Source: Microstegium vimineum
Lineage: Eukaryota; Streptophyta; Magnoliopsida; Poales; Poaceae
Direction of reading: 5' to 3'
NCBI GenBank assembly: GCA_022036555.1
Contig: CM039122.1
Span: 52,852,952 to 52,916,951 of the forward strand
DNA: 64,000 bases
Under the pieces are notes generated by a model. It searched no databases, was not told where the DNA came from, and saw only the letters and a list, made by a program, of their open reading frames with translations. The stretch's first letter is position 1, and each line of letters begins with the position of its first letter. Positions 25,635 through 35,800 of this stretch are shown here, piece after piece. The position numbers and the translations under genes were made by a program.

Positions 25635-25869
25635 TCGTTGGAATGTACACACTACACAGTATCAAAGTTTGTGCATATGCTACCTTTTTTACTTGCTTGT
25701 TTGAACAAACGTACAGAGTCGCGTGACCCTAATACAATGTTAGCTTGCTAGTTTGATTTTTGTACGGCACTATGATTTTCACAACCTGAATGTTTTAACA
25801 GGTGAATGGATAACTCCTATGTTGCTTACCTTAAAAACGTAAAGTTCTCAACTTTGTTTGTTGATTTAA

Positions 25870-26454
25870 GAGCAACTCCAACCGTTTGACAATTTTGGTT
25901 TGGTAAAACATGAAATTTGTCAACTCTGAAATAGATATACCAAAACAAAAAATATACAATCTGCAACAGTTCCTCATAATGACTTGACAAAAATAGAAAT
26001 TATAGACCAGTTGACCCGGTCATCGCGGCATTTTCCTTATCCGCGTGGGCCATCCGGACTCGCGGCACCTCGTCGCCGGAAAAAAAAAAGGCCGCCGTCC
26101 AGGTTCCGCCGTAAAAAAAAGAAGGAAAAAAAGGGAAAAAAAGGCCGCCGTACAGGGTTGTGCCGTGAAAAAAAAAAGGAAAAAAAGGCCGCCGTCGACG
26201 GTTTCGCCGTGAAAAAAAAGAAGAAAAAAAAAGGCGCCGCCTAGGTTCCATCCGTGAAAAAAAGAAAGGAAAAAAAGGCACGAGGCTTTGCCTCGCCCTT
26301 TTCACGGTCGTCAAATTGCCAAGTGCGGGCTTCTATTTACAACTTTGGCAAAAATATCAAGCTCAAATGTCAAACTGTTGGCCACCAGTGTTTTAGTTTT
26401 TTTTGGCAAAATTAGATATGTCAAGTCTAAATGTCAAACCGTTGAAGTTGCTCT
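25870..26454. mobile_element. Tourist-like MITE with internal minisatellite
   Basis: The left end GAGCAACTCCAACCGTTTGAC and right end (TCAAACCGTTGAAGTTGCTC) form terminal inverted repeats of the same type as the element at 13529. Flanks are TTA-like on the left and TGA on the right, so the target duplication is degraded or imperfect. The interior carries a four-unit tandem repeat. Confidence 0.65.
26077..26282. repeat. 45-52 bp minisatellite (GCCGCCGT / poly-A units)
   Basis: Four units start near 26090, 26142, 26187 and 26232. Each has GGCCGCCGT, a short variable core ending CGCCGTGAA, then an A/G-rich run. The long open frames here are only the repeat. Confidence 0.85.
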
Positions 26455-26460
26455 GAGATC

Positions 26461-27060
26461 AATAGTACTCCTTTTTGTTTAAAATTATAAAACGTTTTGA
26501 CTTCTTTAGATTCATTACTTCTGATACGCACATAGATATATACATAGATATATAGTAAGTAGATAGATTCTTTCCCTGTCTGTTGAATTTTGCAAAGACT
26601 CACTTTTTTATTTTTCCCAGATTAATACTACTTCTCATTTCTTTCATGTTTGTTAGCTTTATCTTCTCTTATTAAAAAAGATCTTTTGGGTAATATATAT
26701 GGACTAGAAATTAGGCAACTGCTTCCGAGTTCAACTTATTACAGTTTATTTTTTTTTCACAGAATACTATTCAATTAGTTGGAATTAGCTGGCTTGTATA
26801 CCAGCCGAACACCCATTTGGATGGAACAAGTAGTTTGCATGTTTAGATCGTTATATGGACTAGAAATTAGGCACCTACTTGTTCCTTACGGATATAAACA
26901 GGAATTTTTTTAGACGAAAGAAGAAACAGGACCTATGAACTGTACTTTAAGCCAGGGCCGCGCGTTGTCCCTGCGCGCGGCGCGGCATCGCGGTCCCCGG
27001 CTCACGGCTCACCGCGCCGCATCGCGTGCCGTTCCCATTACAGGGCCAAGGATCGAATTT
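26461..27060. other. Gene-free region
   Basis: AT-rich sequence with a Stowaway-like left end near 26465 (ACTCCTTTTTGTTTAAAATT) but no matching right end. No gene is visible. Confidence 0.35.
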
Positions 27061-27063
27061 GAA

Positions 27064-27155
27064 TGGGCTCATACGAGATAGCAAGGCCCAGCCCAATAAT
27101 ATCCGGTCCTTCCTCCTCTGCCTTGATATGTAGCGCTACTTCGGGGCAAACCCTA
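27064..27155 (+). promoter_or_regulatory. Telo-box plus site II elements (snoRNA cluster promoter)
   Basis: TGGGCT at 27064-27069, GGCCCA at 27085-27090 and AGCCCA at 27090-27095 are site II elements (TGGGCY, either strand). AAACCCTA at 27148-27155 is a telo-box. This pairing is characteristic of promoters of plant ribosomal-protein and snoRNA genes and lies about 560 bp upstream of the first snoRNA-like copy. The start of transcription is inferred to lie near 27120-27180. Confidence 0.6.
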
Positions 27156-27716
27156 GCCGCCCCTAGCCGCCAGGCGGCCAGGGAGCGAGTACCAAGCTCC
27201 CCAGTTCATACCGTTTATATCGTGTTCTAAGCAATCATTTTGAGCTATTTTGTTACTTGTTTGTATTCATTGGGCGTTGCTGATTTTGTTACTTGTTTGT
27301 ATTCATTGGCCGTTGCTTGGGTGATTTTGTCTTTGCTTTGCTTCGCTTTGGACCACTGGATCGGCGTTGCTTTCCTGCTAGTACTTTCTGAAAATCAAGG
27401 AGCGTAGTCTTTCGCTTGTTTTGCGTAGGCATGAGTACACGCCTTTGTTGAATCGATGGCTTCTGTTTTGGTTAAGTCGCACCATTAGCCCCCTGCTCTG
27501 TGAGGTTGGACGCAGGGAAAATGCGAGAAAAGGGTATTTATGGGTGCAAGATTAATGGACCGCGCAGGCGCTCTATACCTCTGTGGAAGCCAGTGATTTT
27601 TCCTCAGGGTCATATCTTCTGCCCACATCATCTTGCTGTTGTTTTCTTTGATATATTACACTATTATTTTCAGATATGTTTGCTGCCTCCAGTTATCTAT
27701 CTAATTCTGTTGTTTG

Positions 27717-27800
27717 GAAGCGAAATGAGGAGACTGAAACATCTGAATTATTTTTATGTGGAGAACACACGTATGGTCTTCAAAGTTCTCTGATTGCTTC
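27717..27800 (+). ncRNA. C/D-box snoRNA-like copy A
   Basis: Box C-like ATGAGGA is at 27725-27731 and box D CTGA at 27790-27793. The terminal stem GAAGCGA/TTGCTTC closes the RNA. An internal CTGA could be box D'. Upstream of box D is the guide shared with the other copies, GGTCTTCAAAGTT. This is the first of six copies. Confidence 0.7.
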
Positions 27801-27862
27801 ATGTTCAATCTTTTCTTGTTTCACATTCTTTCATGTGAATTAAATCAACATGTAGCGATTGC

Positions 27863-27943
27863 AAAGCAAATGAGGAAGCTATACCATCTGATACTGTGCT
27901 GTTGATAATTCTCCGGTGGTCTTCAAAGTTCTCTGATTGCTTT
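27863..27943 (+). ncRNA. C/D-box snoRNA-like copy B
   Basis: Terminal stem AAAGCAA/TTGCTTT, box C-like ATGAGGA at 27870-27876 and box D CTGA at 27933-27936. The stem differs from the other copies at its outer pair on both sides (A-T instead of G-C), a compensatory change that supports a real paired stem. Confidence 0.75.
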
Positions 27944-28078
27944 CTCTATGTACCTGTACCTATGGTACCCAATTGGTGTTTGTTTAGTGCAGTAGTATTC
28001 TATTTTCTTTAACTATGCCATCTGAATATTGGTACTACTAGTTATGCTTGAGTCTGAACTGTAGTGTTTAGTCACTGA

Positions 28079-28166
28079 GAAGCAACATGAAGAGGTCTTC
28101 TAATCTGAATATATCATCTGATGTTGATGCATACATTCATGGTCTTCAAAGTTCTCTGATTGCTTC
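28079..28166 (+). ncRNA. C/D-box snoRNA-like copy C
   Basis: Terminal stem GAAGCAA/TTGCTTC is perfect. Box C-like ATGAAGA is at 28087-28093 and box D CTGA at 28156-28159. Internal CTGA and TGATGTTGATG motifs could be boxes D' and C'. It carries the shared guide before box D. Confidence 0.75.
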
Positions 28167-28248
28167 CTTTACCTACATCTCTTTTATCTAAAACTAAAAT
28201 AGTTCTAGGTTATGTTCAGTTTCTTTTCTGCCCAAAGCTATAGTTTTA

Positions 28249-28366
28249 GGGCCTGTTTGGAACGTGAGATTTATTCCTGTTCCTGTACTTTTTCCTGTGA
28301 AAATGAATTGATTCCTGTAAAATTCCTGCGTAATTCCTATGAAATTCCCGTGTTCCAAACAGGCCC
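28249..28366. mobile_element. Short PIF/Harbinger-type MITE inside the snoRNA cluster
   Basis: A 118-bp element with terminal inverted repeats GGGCCTGTTTGGAAC and GTTCCAAACAGGCCC, flanked by TTA on both sides (28246-28248, 28367-28369). It sits in the spacer between copies C and D. Confidence 0.85.
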
Positions 28367-28400
28367 TTAGATTATCAGAGTTATGAAGTTTTTGTGTCAA

Positions 28401-28482
28401 GAAGCAAAATGACGAGGTCATATGATCTGAAGTGTGATGTTGATACACACATCCATGGTCTTCAAAGTTCTCTGATTGCTTC
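28401..28482 (+). ncRNA. C/D-box snoRNA-like copy D
   Basis: Terminal stem GAAGCAA/TTGCTTC, box C-like ATGACGA at 28409-28415, box D CTGA at 28472-28475, and the shared guide GGTCTTCAAAGTT. Copies D, E and F start about 225 bp apart with related spacers, which suggests tandem duplication. Confidence 0.75.
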
Positions 28483-28623
28483 CTGTACACATTCTAGATC
28501 ATCTTTATTAAAATCATACTTAAACTGTGGCCATCTTTAAAAAAAACACTAAATCGTGTATGTTTACAATTTTTTTTTTTAATTATGCTTGAGCAAAGTT
28601 TTAGTTTGTAAGATAAGATGCCA

Positions 28624-28710
28624 GAAGAAACAAAATGAGGAGGCTATATGATCTGAAGTATCTGATGTTGATACATCGATTTACGGTCTTCAAAGTTCTC
28701 TGATTGCTTC
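28624..28710 (+). ncRNA. C/D-box snoRNA-like copy E
   Basis: Box C-like ATGAGGA at 28635-28641, box D CTGA at 28700-28703, and the shared guide. The 5' stem strand (GAAGAAACAA) is three bases longer than in the other copies, so the terminal stem is weaker. Confidence 0.7.
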
Positions 28711-28852
28711 TTGTACCAACATGCCAGATGGTCTATTGAAATTATACTTGAACTGTGCCCATCTTAAAAAAGTTTGTGTATCCTTTAGGGTATAACTTTA
28801 TAATGTTTCTTAAATATGCTTGAGCAAAATTTAGTGTTTTAAGATGTCAAAA

Positions 28853-28975
28853 CAAGCAAACTGATGAGGTTATATGTTCTGAAGTATCAGATGATACATC
28901 ATCTTCGCAAAAAAAATATATAAAAAAAGATGTTGATACATCAATTCATGGTCTTCAAAGTTGCCTGATTGTTTC
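28853..28975 (+). ncRNA. C/D-box snoRNA-like copy F, with insertion (probably degenerate)
   Basis: It has the best box C of the set (CTGATGA at 28861-28867) and box D CTGA at 28965-28968. The middle holds an extra A-rich stretch of about 35-40 bases, partly a duplication of the GATGATACATC segment. The guide before box D has TTGC instead of TTCT, and the stem is partly lost. Probably a decayed or diverged copy. Confidence 0.5.
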
Positions 28976-29234
28976 CTGTGTCATATTTCCATCTAAGTTT
29001 TGGCAACTTATGCCTTTCAGCTTGGTGTGCCATATATTACTATGAAACTGGTTCAATTTTAACTCTGGGACTATAAAAAAGTATGGTTTTCACTATCTCA
29101 CTCCAATATCCTCATTTAACAACCCATCCCATCCCAAACATTCTATTTTTCACCACGTGGGGGCCTATGTCACCTGTTTTAGACTTTTAGCTGACATGTC
29201 AGACTAGTCAGCAACAGTAGAAAACAAAGCAAAA

Positions 29235-29640
29235 ATGAATTTTGGATTCCATTTGCCTCCCCAAATATCTGCTTCCTTGCCCTCTGTCAATCTATTCTTC
29301 TGCAGATCTATTCTTCGCAACTCGGCAAGTGACATGATCATGGCTAAACGAGGAAGGGTAGAAGCACTCATGGACCCAATCCACAGCGAGCTTATTGCCT
29401 GCATCCAGGGTGTGCAGGCGGTGACTGATGTCGGTGTGGGACATGTCATTGTTGAAACCGATGCCACAGCTGTGGAGCAGGCAGTGTACTCAAGTTCTTA
29501 TGATCTCAGCGCCATGACCAACATCATCTCTGAACTTCGAAGCTTGCTGTCCTTGAATTTCATTACATGGAAGATTCAGCAACGCCTGCGTTCATGCAGT
29601 AGGGTAGTCCATGAGCTAACTGTACTAGGTAGTTAATGTG
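29235..29640 (+). pseudogene. RNase H-like (RVT_3) fragment of a LINE-type element
   Basis: An open frame of 133 codons, ending at 29636, contains the plant RNase H-like fold: HSELIACIQGVQAV, then VIVETDATAVEQAVY with the catalytic-type E and D, then a late RVVHEL that stands for the usual NxxAHxLA segment. The N-terminus lacks the first Asp-bearing strand. A short 3' region ends in an A-rich tail near 29760, as in LINE insertions. It is likely a truncated element end rather than a host gene. Confidence 0.55.
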
Positions 29641-29769
29641 ATCTGGAGGAGGAACATTCTTTGATCTCCATCCTGGTCCATATTCAATGTGTAATTGCTG
29701 ATGATTCAGCTTTGTCCGAGTAATGGAAATCCCTATTTCCTTTTTTTTTTAAAAAAAAAGGAGACATCA

Positions 29770-30660
29770 TGGTAAAGAGATCCAGGTAGCTGAGCTACAA
29801 TATTTTTACCAAAGCTTCTAGATCATAGTAGTTTGGAACATCTTTCTCATCGTCAGGGCATTCTTCTGCTTGAGCTGGTGTTGTCGCATTTGCAATAGTG
29901 TTCTGAATACCCAAATCTGGCAGTGGCAGCGCATTTGATGGCATACAGTTCTGTAGAGAAGCCTTGTCACCTAATTCTGGCTCGCCAAGTTGAGTTCTGT
30001 TGCATCTGATAAGGAGCTTGAACTGAACTTTGCAAGCTCAAACCATGAGAGTTATCAAAGCTCTCGACAGGTCCTAAGCTAGCATGCATGTGTTTGCATC
30101 ATTTGTCTCAATGTTACCAGTCAAAAGGCCTCCGGTTGTTGAAGCACCTTCTGACGGTTTAGCTCCTAGGACACCACCTTCATCATGTGCCACTGAATCT
30201 TCTTTTTGCTCTGAAGTGGATGGGTTCATCTAATTGTTTGTAACGAAGGTTGGACATTTGCCATATCTTCACTCTTTATTATGGGCTTATAACTGTACAA
30301 ATTCCATAACCGTAGTATAAAACTAAATACTATCACAACAACTCATGCTTTATATAAACTACAATTTTCTGAAGGTGCTGCAAAAACTATGAACATGGTC
30401 GCTCATCGTCAGCAATGCTATGGTGCGCCTGAACTCTGTACATGGTTCTTCAGCTAAACGTGAGCTAGCTTGCTTGTTACCAGTATTCTCCGCATGGGCA
30501 TTTCTCATCCTTCATCCTATGGAATTTGTTTCTATCTTTCAAGATTATCTCCCTCTCAGTGGCCTTAGAGACATACTTAAGTGATGAATGACAATCAACA
30601 CATATACAGAGGTTCTTAAATATCCTTATTGCTTTATTGCTAATGTACAACTGATCAAAC
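29770..30660 (-). other. Protein-like relic, family uncertain
   Basis: On the minus strand at about 29790-29960 and 30130-30240 the translation reads protein-like in broken frames (for example DLGIQNTIANATTPAQAEE and DVPNYYDLEALVKIL). The NYYDLEAL segment recalls FHA/microspherule-type proteins, but this is weak. Stops and shifts make it non-coding now. Confidence 0.25.
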
Positions 30661-30699
30661 CAAATGCAACAACAATCTTCTCGCTATGCTGAAGCAGAC

Positions 30700-31560
30700 A
30701 CAGCCAGCCTTTCGTTCATCCGATATGTCAAGGAGCACTATGCTTTACATAGCCCATGACTTTGATTTCTCTTATCAGTGTCTGCAACTTCGCATAGATC
30801 TGCTCTTCTTGTGGGTGATTGGTATCACCAGCTCAAAACTCGTGAATGGTGTTTTCAACATGCATCCAGTTCAACCTTTGTTTCTTTCATCAAGTTTTTA
30901 TCCCTCATTAGACTCCTTACCCTAGCTACTTGATCCACAAACCAGCATCTGCATACAAGTTGGAGAGCGGGACATAGGGGCTGGATCTTGTGGTTCGAGT
31001 TACATGACGCGGTTAGCAGCAATTTCACCAATATCATTGTTACGGTGGGTCTTACATGCACCAAGGAGTGGTCTTCCACACCAATGCGTTAGCTGGACAA
31101 GGCAATTCGTTGATGAAATCTAATGCTTCTTTAACATGGCCTGATCACCCAAGTAGATCAACCATGGAAGCCTAATGCTCCATCCTTGGTATGAGTCCAT
31201 GATGCTTTTACATCATTCTAAAGTGCTCCTTCCCTTCTTTAACTAGACCGGCATGACTACATGCAGATAAAATAACAATGTATATGACAGCATTAAGTTT
31301 CCCCCCATCTATGATCGTATCACGAAACAATTCCGAAGCTCTCGCTACATACCCATGTTTGCCAAACCACTAATCATTGAAGACCATGAGATCACATTAT
31401 GGTCATTCATTTCATTGAAGGCTTGGCAAGCATCTACTAGGTATCCCCACACGTAGAATACATAGACACAAGAGAGTTTCCTATGCCTCCTTCTGACCCA
31501 AATCAGAGGGCATGCAGCTGCTGGCCTTTCGTTTGCAACCCTACACTAGCGGCAGCACTG
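30700..31560 (-). pseudogene. PPR (E/DYW-type) protein pseudogene
   Basis: Minus-strand translation gives a run of recognisable plant PPR segments in order: DACQAFNEMNDHNVISWSSM then ISGLA, then VILSACSHAGLVKEGKEHF, GHVKEALDFINELP, a WKT..G-C--H.N..IGE region, APYV.LSNLYADAGLWDQVA, and the start of an E domain with a GDTNHPQ-like remnant. They are in different frames with many stop codons and small indels. Parent genes of this kind guide C-to-U editing in organelles; this copy cannot encode a protein. Confidence 0.75.
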
Positions 31561-31674
31561 ATCAGACTAGCAAATGTGAATCTGTTGATTCCTAACCCCA
31601 TTCTTTGAGTCTGATAATCTTGATAAGTGTTGCTCCTCCTATCTCCGTTAAAATTGCCGCTTCTATCTCCGTTT

Positions 31675-31784
31675 AAATTGCCGCTGAAGGATACGATGTT
31701 TTTTATACTAAATTGCCGCCAAAGGATACGATGTTCTTTTATACTAAATTGCCGCCGAAGGATACGATGTTCTTTTTTTATACT
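31675..31784. repeat. 36-bp tandem repeat, three copies
   Basis: Units beginning AAATTGCCGC start at 31675, 31710 and 31746 and share GAAGGATACGATGTTCTTTT. A fourth copy lies alone at 32134-32170. Confidence 0.9.
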
Positions 31785-32133
31785 CCAGTCTTAAACTTGG
31801 GTCCTCTAGCAGGTTTATGAAGCATTGTTGAGTGATTTGATCTTTAGCTGCTCCTTTATGCTTTAAGATGAATTCATTAGATTCTATCTGAATGTTGTAT
31901 GACTTGGAGCCAAAAAGATCCCCTTAAATACAAAGTGTTCTTTTTGAAACTTTCCTATTTCGGTAGGTGATACCAATTCTGGTGAAAGTTCGTTCTGGAG
32001 AACAATTGAGTCCGTGTCCGTATAATAGCAATCATCCCTTGCAATAAAAGGGTATAGATTATCCTGCCATAGGCACTAATAGCCGCAGAGATCTGAACAG
32101 CAGAATTAGCTGGCTGCTTGTTCTGTTTATATT

Positions 32134-32170
32134 AAATTGCCGCCGAAGGATACGATGTTCTTTTTATACC
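32134..32170. repeat. Detached fourth copy of the 36-bp repeat
   Basis: AAATTGCCGCCGAAGGATAC and the following bases match the array at 31675-31784, about 350 bp away. Confidence 0.85.
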
Positions 32171-32896
32171 GCTAGTCGATTGCATGTCTAGCACCATCCA
32201 TGAAACCAGATTCAGCATACATGCTTACTAGAGCATTCCCAAAAACGTTCGCAACACAACGGACGAGCAGCCGTGATGGGCGCGGCGTATCCTACATAGC
32301 AGAGGTGCGAGCGGGCGGAAAGAAAACTGGAACTATTACTTTCATCGCTGCGTTCGAAATAATCAAGAAAGAATCGAGTTTGGGTAGGCTTTTTGTTTAC
32401 TTTCACCTCGAATCCGATTACAATCGTAAACAAACGCCCTATATCATCCACCAGAATTTGTAAAGACCCTCGTGTCAAGCGATGTGCCTGATGGAGTGAT
32501 GCTCAATGTTAAATGTAGCCACCAAACTCCAGACGACTGCTTTCTAAGGTCCACAAACGCACCATTGCGGCCAACAAGAGCGCCAGCAGAACATGATACA
32601 GCAGCAAAACAGAGAAAAAAATGTATAACTAACATTAAATCAGATAATGTAGTTAAGCTGCAGATTTGAGAGACCCATCTCAGAAACTGTCTACACAGCA
32701 CAAGCAGTAACTTTTTTACAGCGATAACAGTTGCGGTGACAAACCAGAGGGTGAAACAAAGTTTCAATAGGAAAACACGACGCAGTCAAACTGCCAGGAC
32801 CCCACTAAGAAAACTTTGTCACCTCCCCGTCCTTATGTGAAAGACAAGATATGTCCATACAGCTGCTTCTAAAATAGCTCATCTCCATCCAAAAAT

Positions 32897-35800
32897 TCAA
32901 AAATCAAACTCACCTGTTGCCTGCAAATTCGATTTATCGAATCCATGTCAGCAATGAAACAAGCATACCACACTGATGCAGTCGTGCATCACAACACATT
33001 TTTTTAGGCCAGCATTGCTGAGTTGTCAAGTCCATGATAAATTAACTAGAAAGTTTGCCCAATAGTTGGACTTGCGCCTTACAGCCGATTTGGAAGTTTT
33101 TATAAAGGAATAAAGGTGCAGAAAAACATAACATTTCCCTTCTGGTAATGAATGAATTACATGCTGTAACAAGCCAGGAAAAGCATCAGTATCTTCAAAC
33201 TACCTACTTACTCTGCATGTCTTCTGTGCCAGAATCATAATTTAAGATGATTATTATGTGGTCAATTAGCTTGAAATTAGCTGCCCCTGTCCTCTAATAT
33301 AGTATAATATATAATTTTCCAAACATGTCGAGGAATTTAGCTATTATTTATGGTAAACAAACAGAATAAAATTTGAGGCTCAGTTAATATCCACAAACTC
33401 GACCCAAAAAATTATGTTACCCACCTTGTTAAATAGAACATCCCTGCCATTCAAATGCATGATTCCATCCTTCAAAGTGCACTTCCAACGATTCTTGGTC
33501 CTTGTCACCTATTATAATCAAGAGGATGTAAGACAAAGTGGACTGAAACCAGAGGGAAAACCTAAGCATGGATATCAAATATATTAACTTAAACTTAAAC
33601 AAAGTGCACCTACTTTGTCAAATTGTGCAAGTACAAGATGTTGTGTGTTAGGTTCATCCTCCCCTTGCTCAAGATCATCTAACTCATCGTCGTCGTCTCG
33701 TCTTCATTAAGAGGAGGTTCATCGTCATCGTCTTCATCTCCAGCATCGTTTCTTTGTTTGGTGTTCCAACAGCAGGTGTAGCAACAGCAGGTGTAGGAGC
33801 TCGATACTCCGCTAATAAACATAACAAAAATATGTATAATATAAGTAACATAAGATAATGAATCAACAATAAACATAAATTGCATAGTTTGATGACAATT
33901 TACCAGATTCTCCAGGGGTATTATAATCTTCAGTTGGAACTCCTTGAAAGAAAAATTGCTGGAAAAAGTATCACAGTAAGTTGTACTGAAATATCTATGT
34001 GAACCCATTAGTAGTTAAAGAATAATACATCATTGTAGTCATCTTGAATCCCATCACACTGCGGAATAACTGGAGTGATTGTCTTGGTTGGTGTTTGCTT
34101 GTTGATGATGGAATTCCAAAGTTGGTTTGCATTTCCTAAACAAGATTAACAGAACTGAGGACTTAACACACAAGATATTGAACATTCAAAAAACTTTCAC
34201 AAACAGAGGAATACTACATAAATCAATTAAATGGAAAAAATAGGTCATTCTAGATGATCTAATCAATATATTCCAGTATTATGATAGAAACATATTCTCA
34301 GCTTACAAAATGAATGATTTAGTTACTTCTCCAGAGGATCGACCATTAAATATAAAGAGGATGCACCTGCACCAGAAGTACAAGCTTTAAAATTGTGTTA
34401 GTGTATAAATTGGCTATACATGTCAGGAACAGATTTTAGCGAGCGGTAACTACTTAATGAACAACAAAAGCATACAAGGTCTAAGCTCCAGTGTGTCAAG
34501 GGGTGATCCATAACCACAACACCCAGTTTCAAGTCTCGTCGAGGCTTTGGGTGCCTATTTTCTTCTTAGTAGAATGCCACTAGTTCCTCAACGTTGGTCT
34601 AGTTTTTTTAAACAATACTGACTCATTAGGACATACCAGGTATCTAATAGCTACTAGTTGTGTCTTGTTGTAATCACACATTACAAATACCGTGTTTAGG
34701 TATGGTATGCATCATGGCTTTAGTGTGCAAACTATGGGTAGGAAACATGTGGGTCAGGTGCAAAAGAGTATTAGTTTTTTCATGCATTTGTTCCCTTGTG
34801 ATCGTTTGCATGATTCTCTCTTTTTTTTTGTGCGGTCTTTGTTGCTTAACTCCTGAACTGATACTATCTGTAATTTCGTTGCTCTGGTAAGCGAAATTCG
34901 GTTTTACCGTTGTGCAAAAGATGCAAAAGAAAGTGTGGAACACCAAAGTTACTTGCATAAAACAAAAACTAGAGATATTAAAAAAAAACTAGACATATTA
35001 CATCCTAAATAAGGTATGGATGTGAACCAAAGATTCGTTTCATTGTAAACTGGGGGATGAGGAACAAATCCTCAAACTGTGCAACCAGTCCTAGCATAGC
35101 ACTAAATAACTCAAGGAAGCACAAAACATATTTGAAGTAATGTATCAAGGAAAACTGGAAAAGTAATGCCAGACAATGAATTTAATTTATCACTGATAAT
35201 TACCTTTGACACAACAAATTCTACTATCTGATCAGCACTTCCATCTTGCTGTGGTACAAAAGAACCAGAAGGGAGCTGACCAGGATACTCATCCCTCTTG
35301 CGTTTTCCAGAAGACATCATCAAAAAATCCTACAAAACGCGTAAACAAACCACAAATGGATAGACTGGGAAACAAAAATCATGGAGCTCACACCCCAGAG
35401 AGTTAACATGATTACAGAGAGTATGAGATTATGCTAAACGCCCAAACCCATAACTAAATGATACATTAATTAATTTATGAGACACAGATTTGAGAACATA
35501 AAACTAAAGAAGCAAACATGATAACATCAGTTTAACTCTAAATAAAATGCTACAAAATATGCCGACCAAGAAGCACCATGCAGCATTATTAGAAGTAAAC
35601 AGTGCTCAAAGTCCAAGATAGACCATGAATACCACCAGCGCATATAATGCACCAGAACAAACTGAACTAATTAATCCTGCTGGCATATTTATTCAGCAGA
35701 TTCCATAAACATCACACACTTTTAACACTTCCACTAAACACTTTTGAACAGCTTGTTGGAATGAAGCGGACTTTTCAAGCTGACTGTTTCTTCATTCAAT

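Noticed and set aside
25984..26314. Lys- or Phe-rich frames on both strands
   Set aside because: They arise from the A-rich minisatellite in the Tourist-type element.
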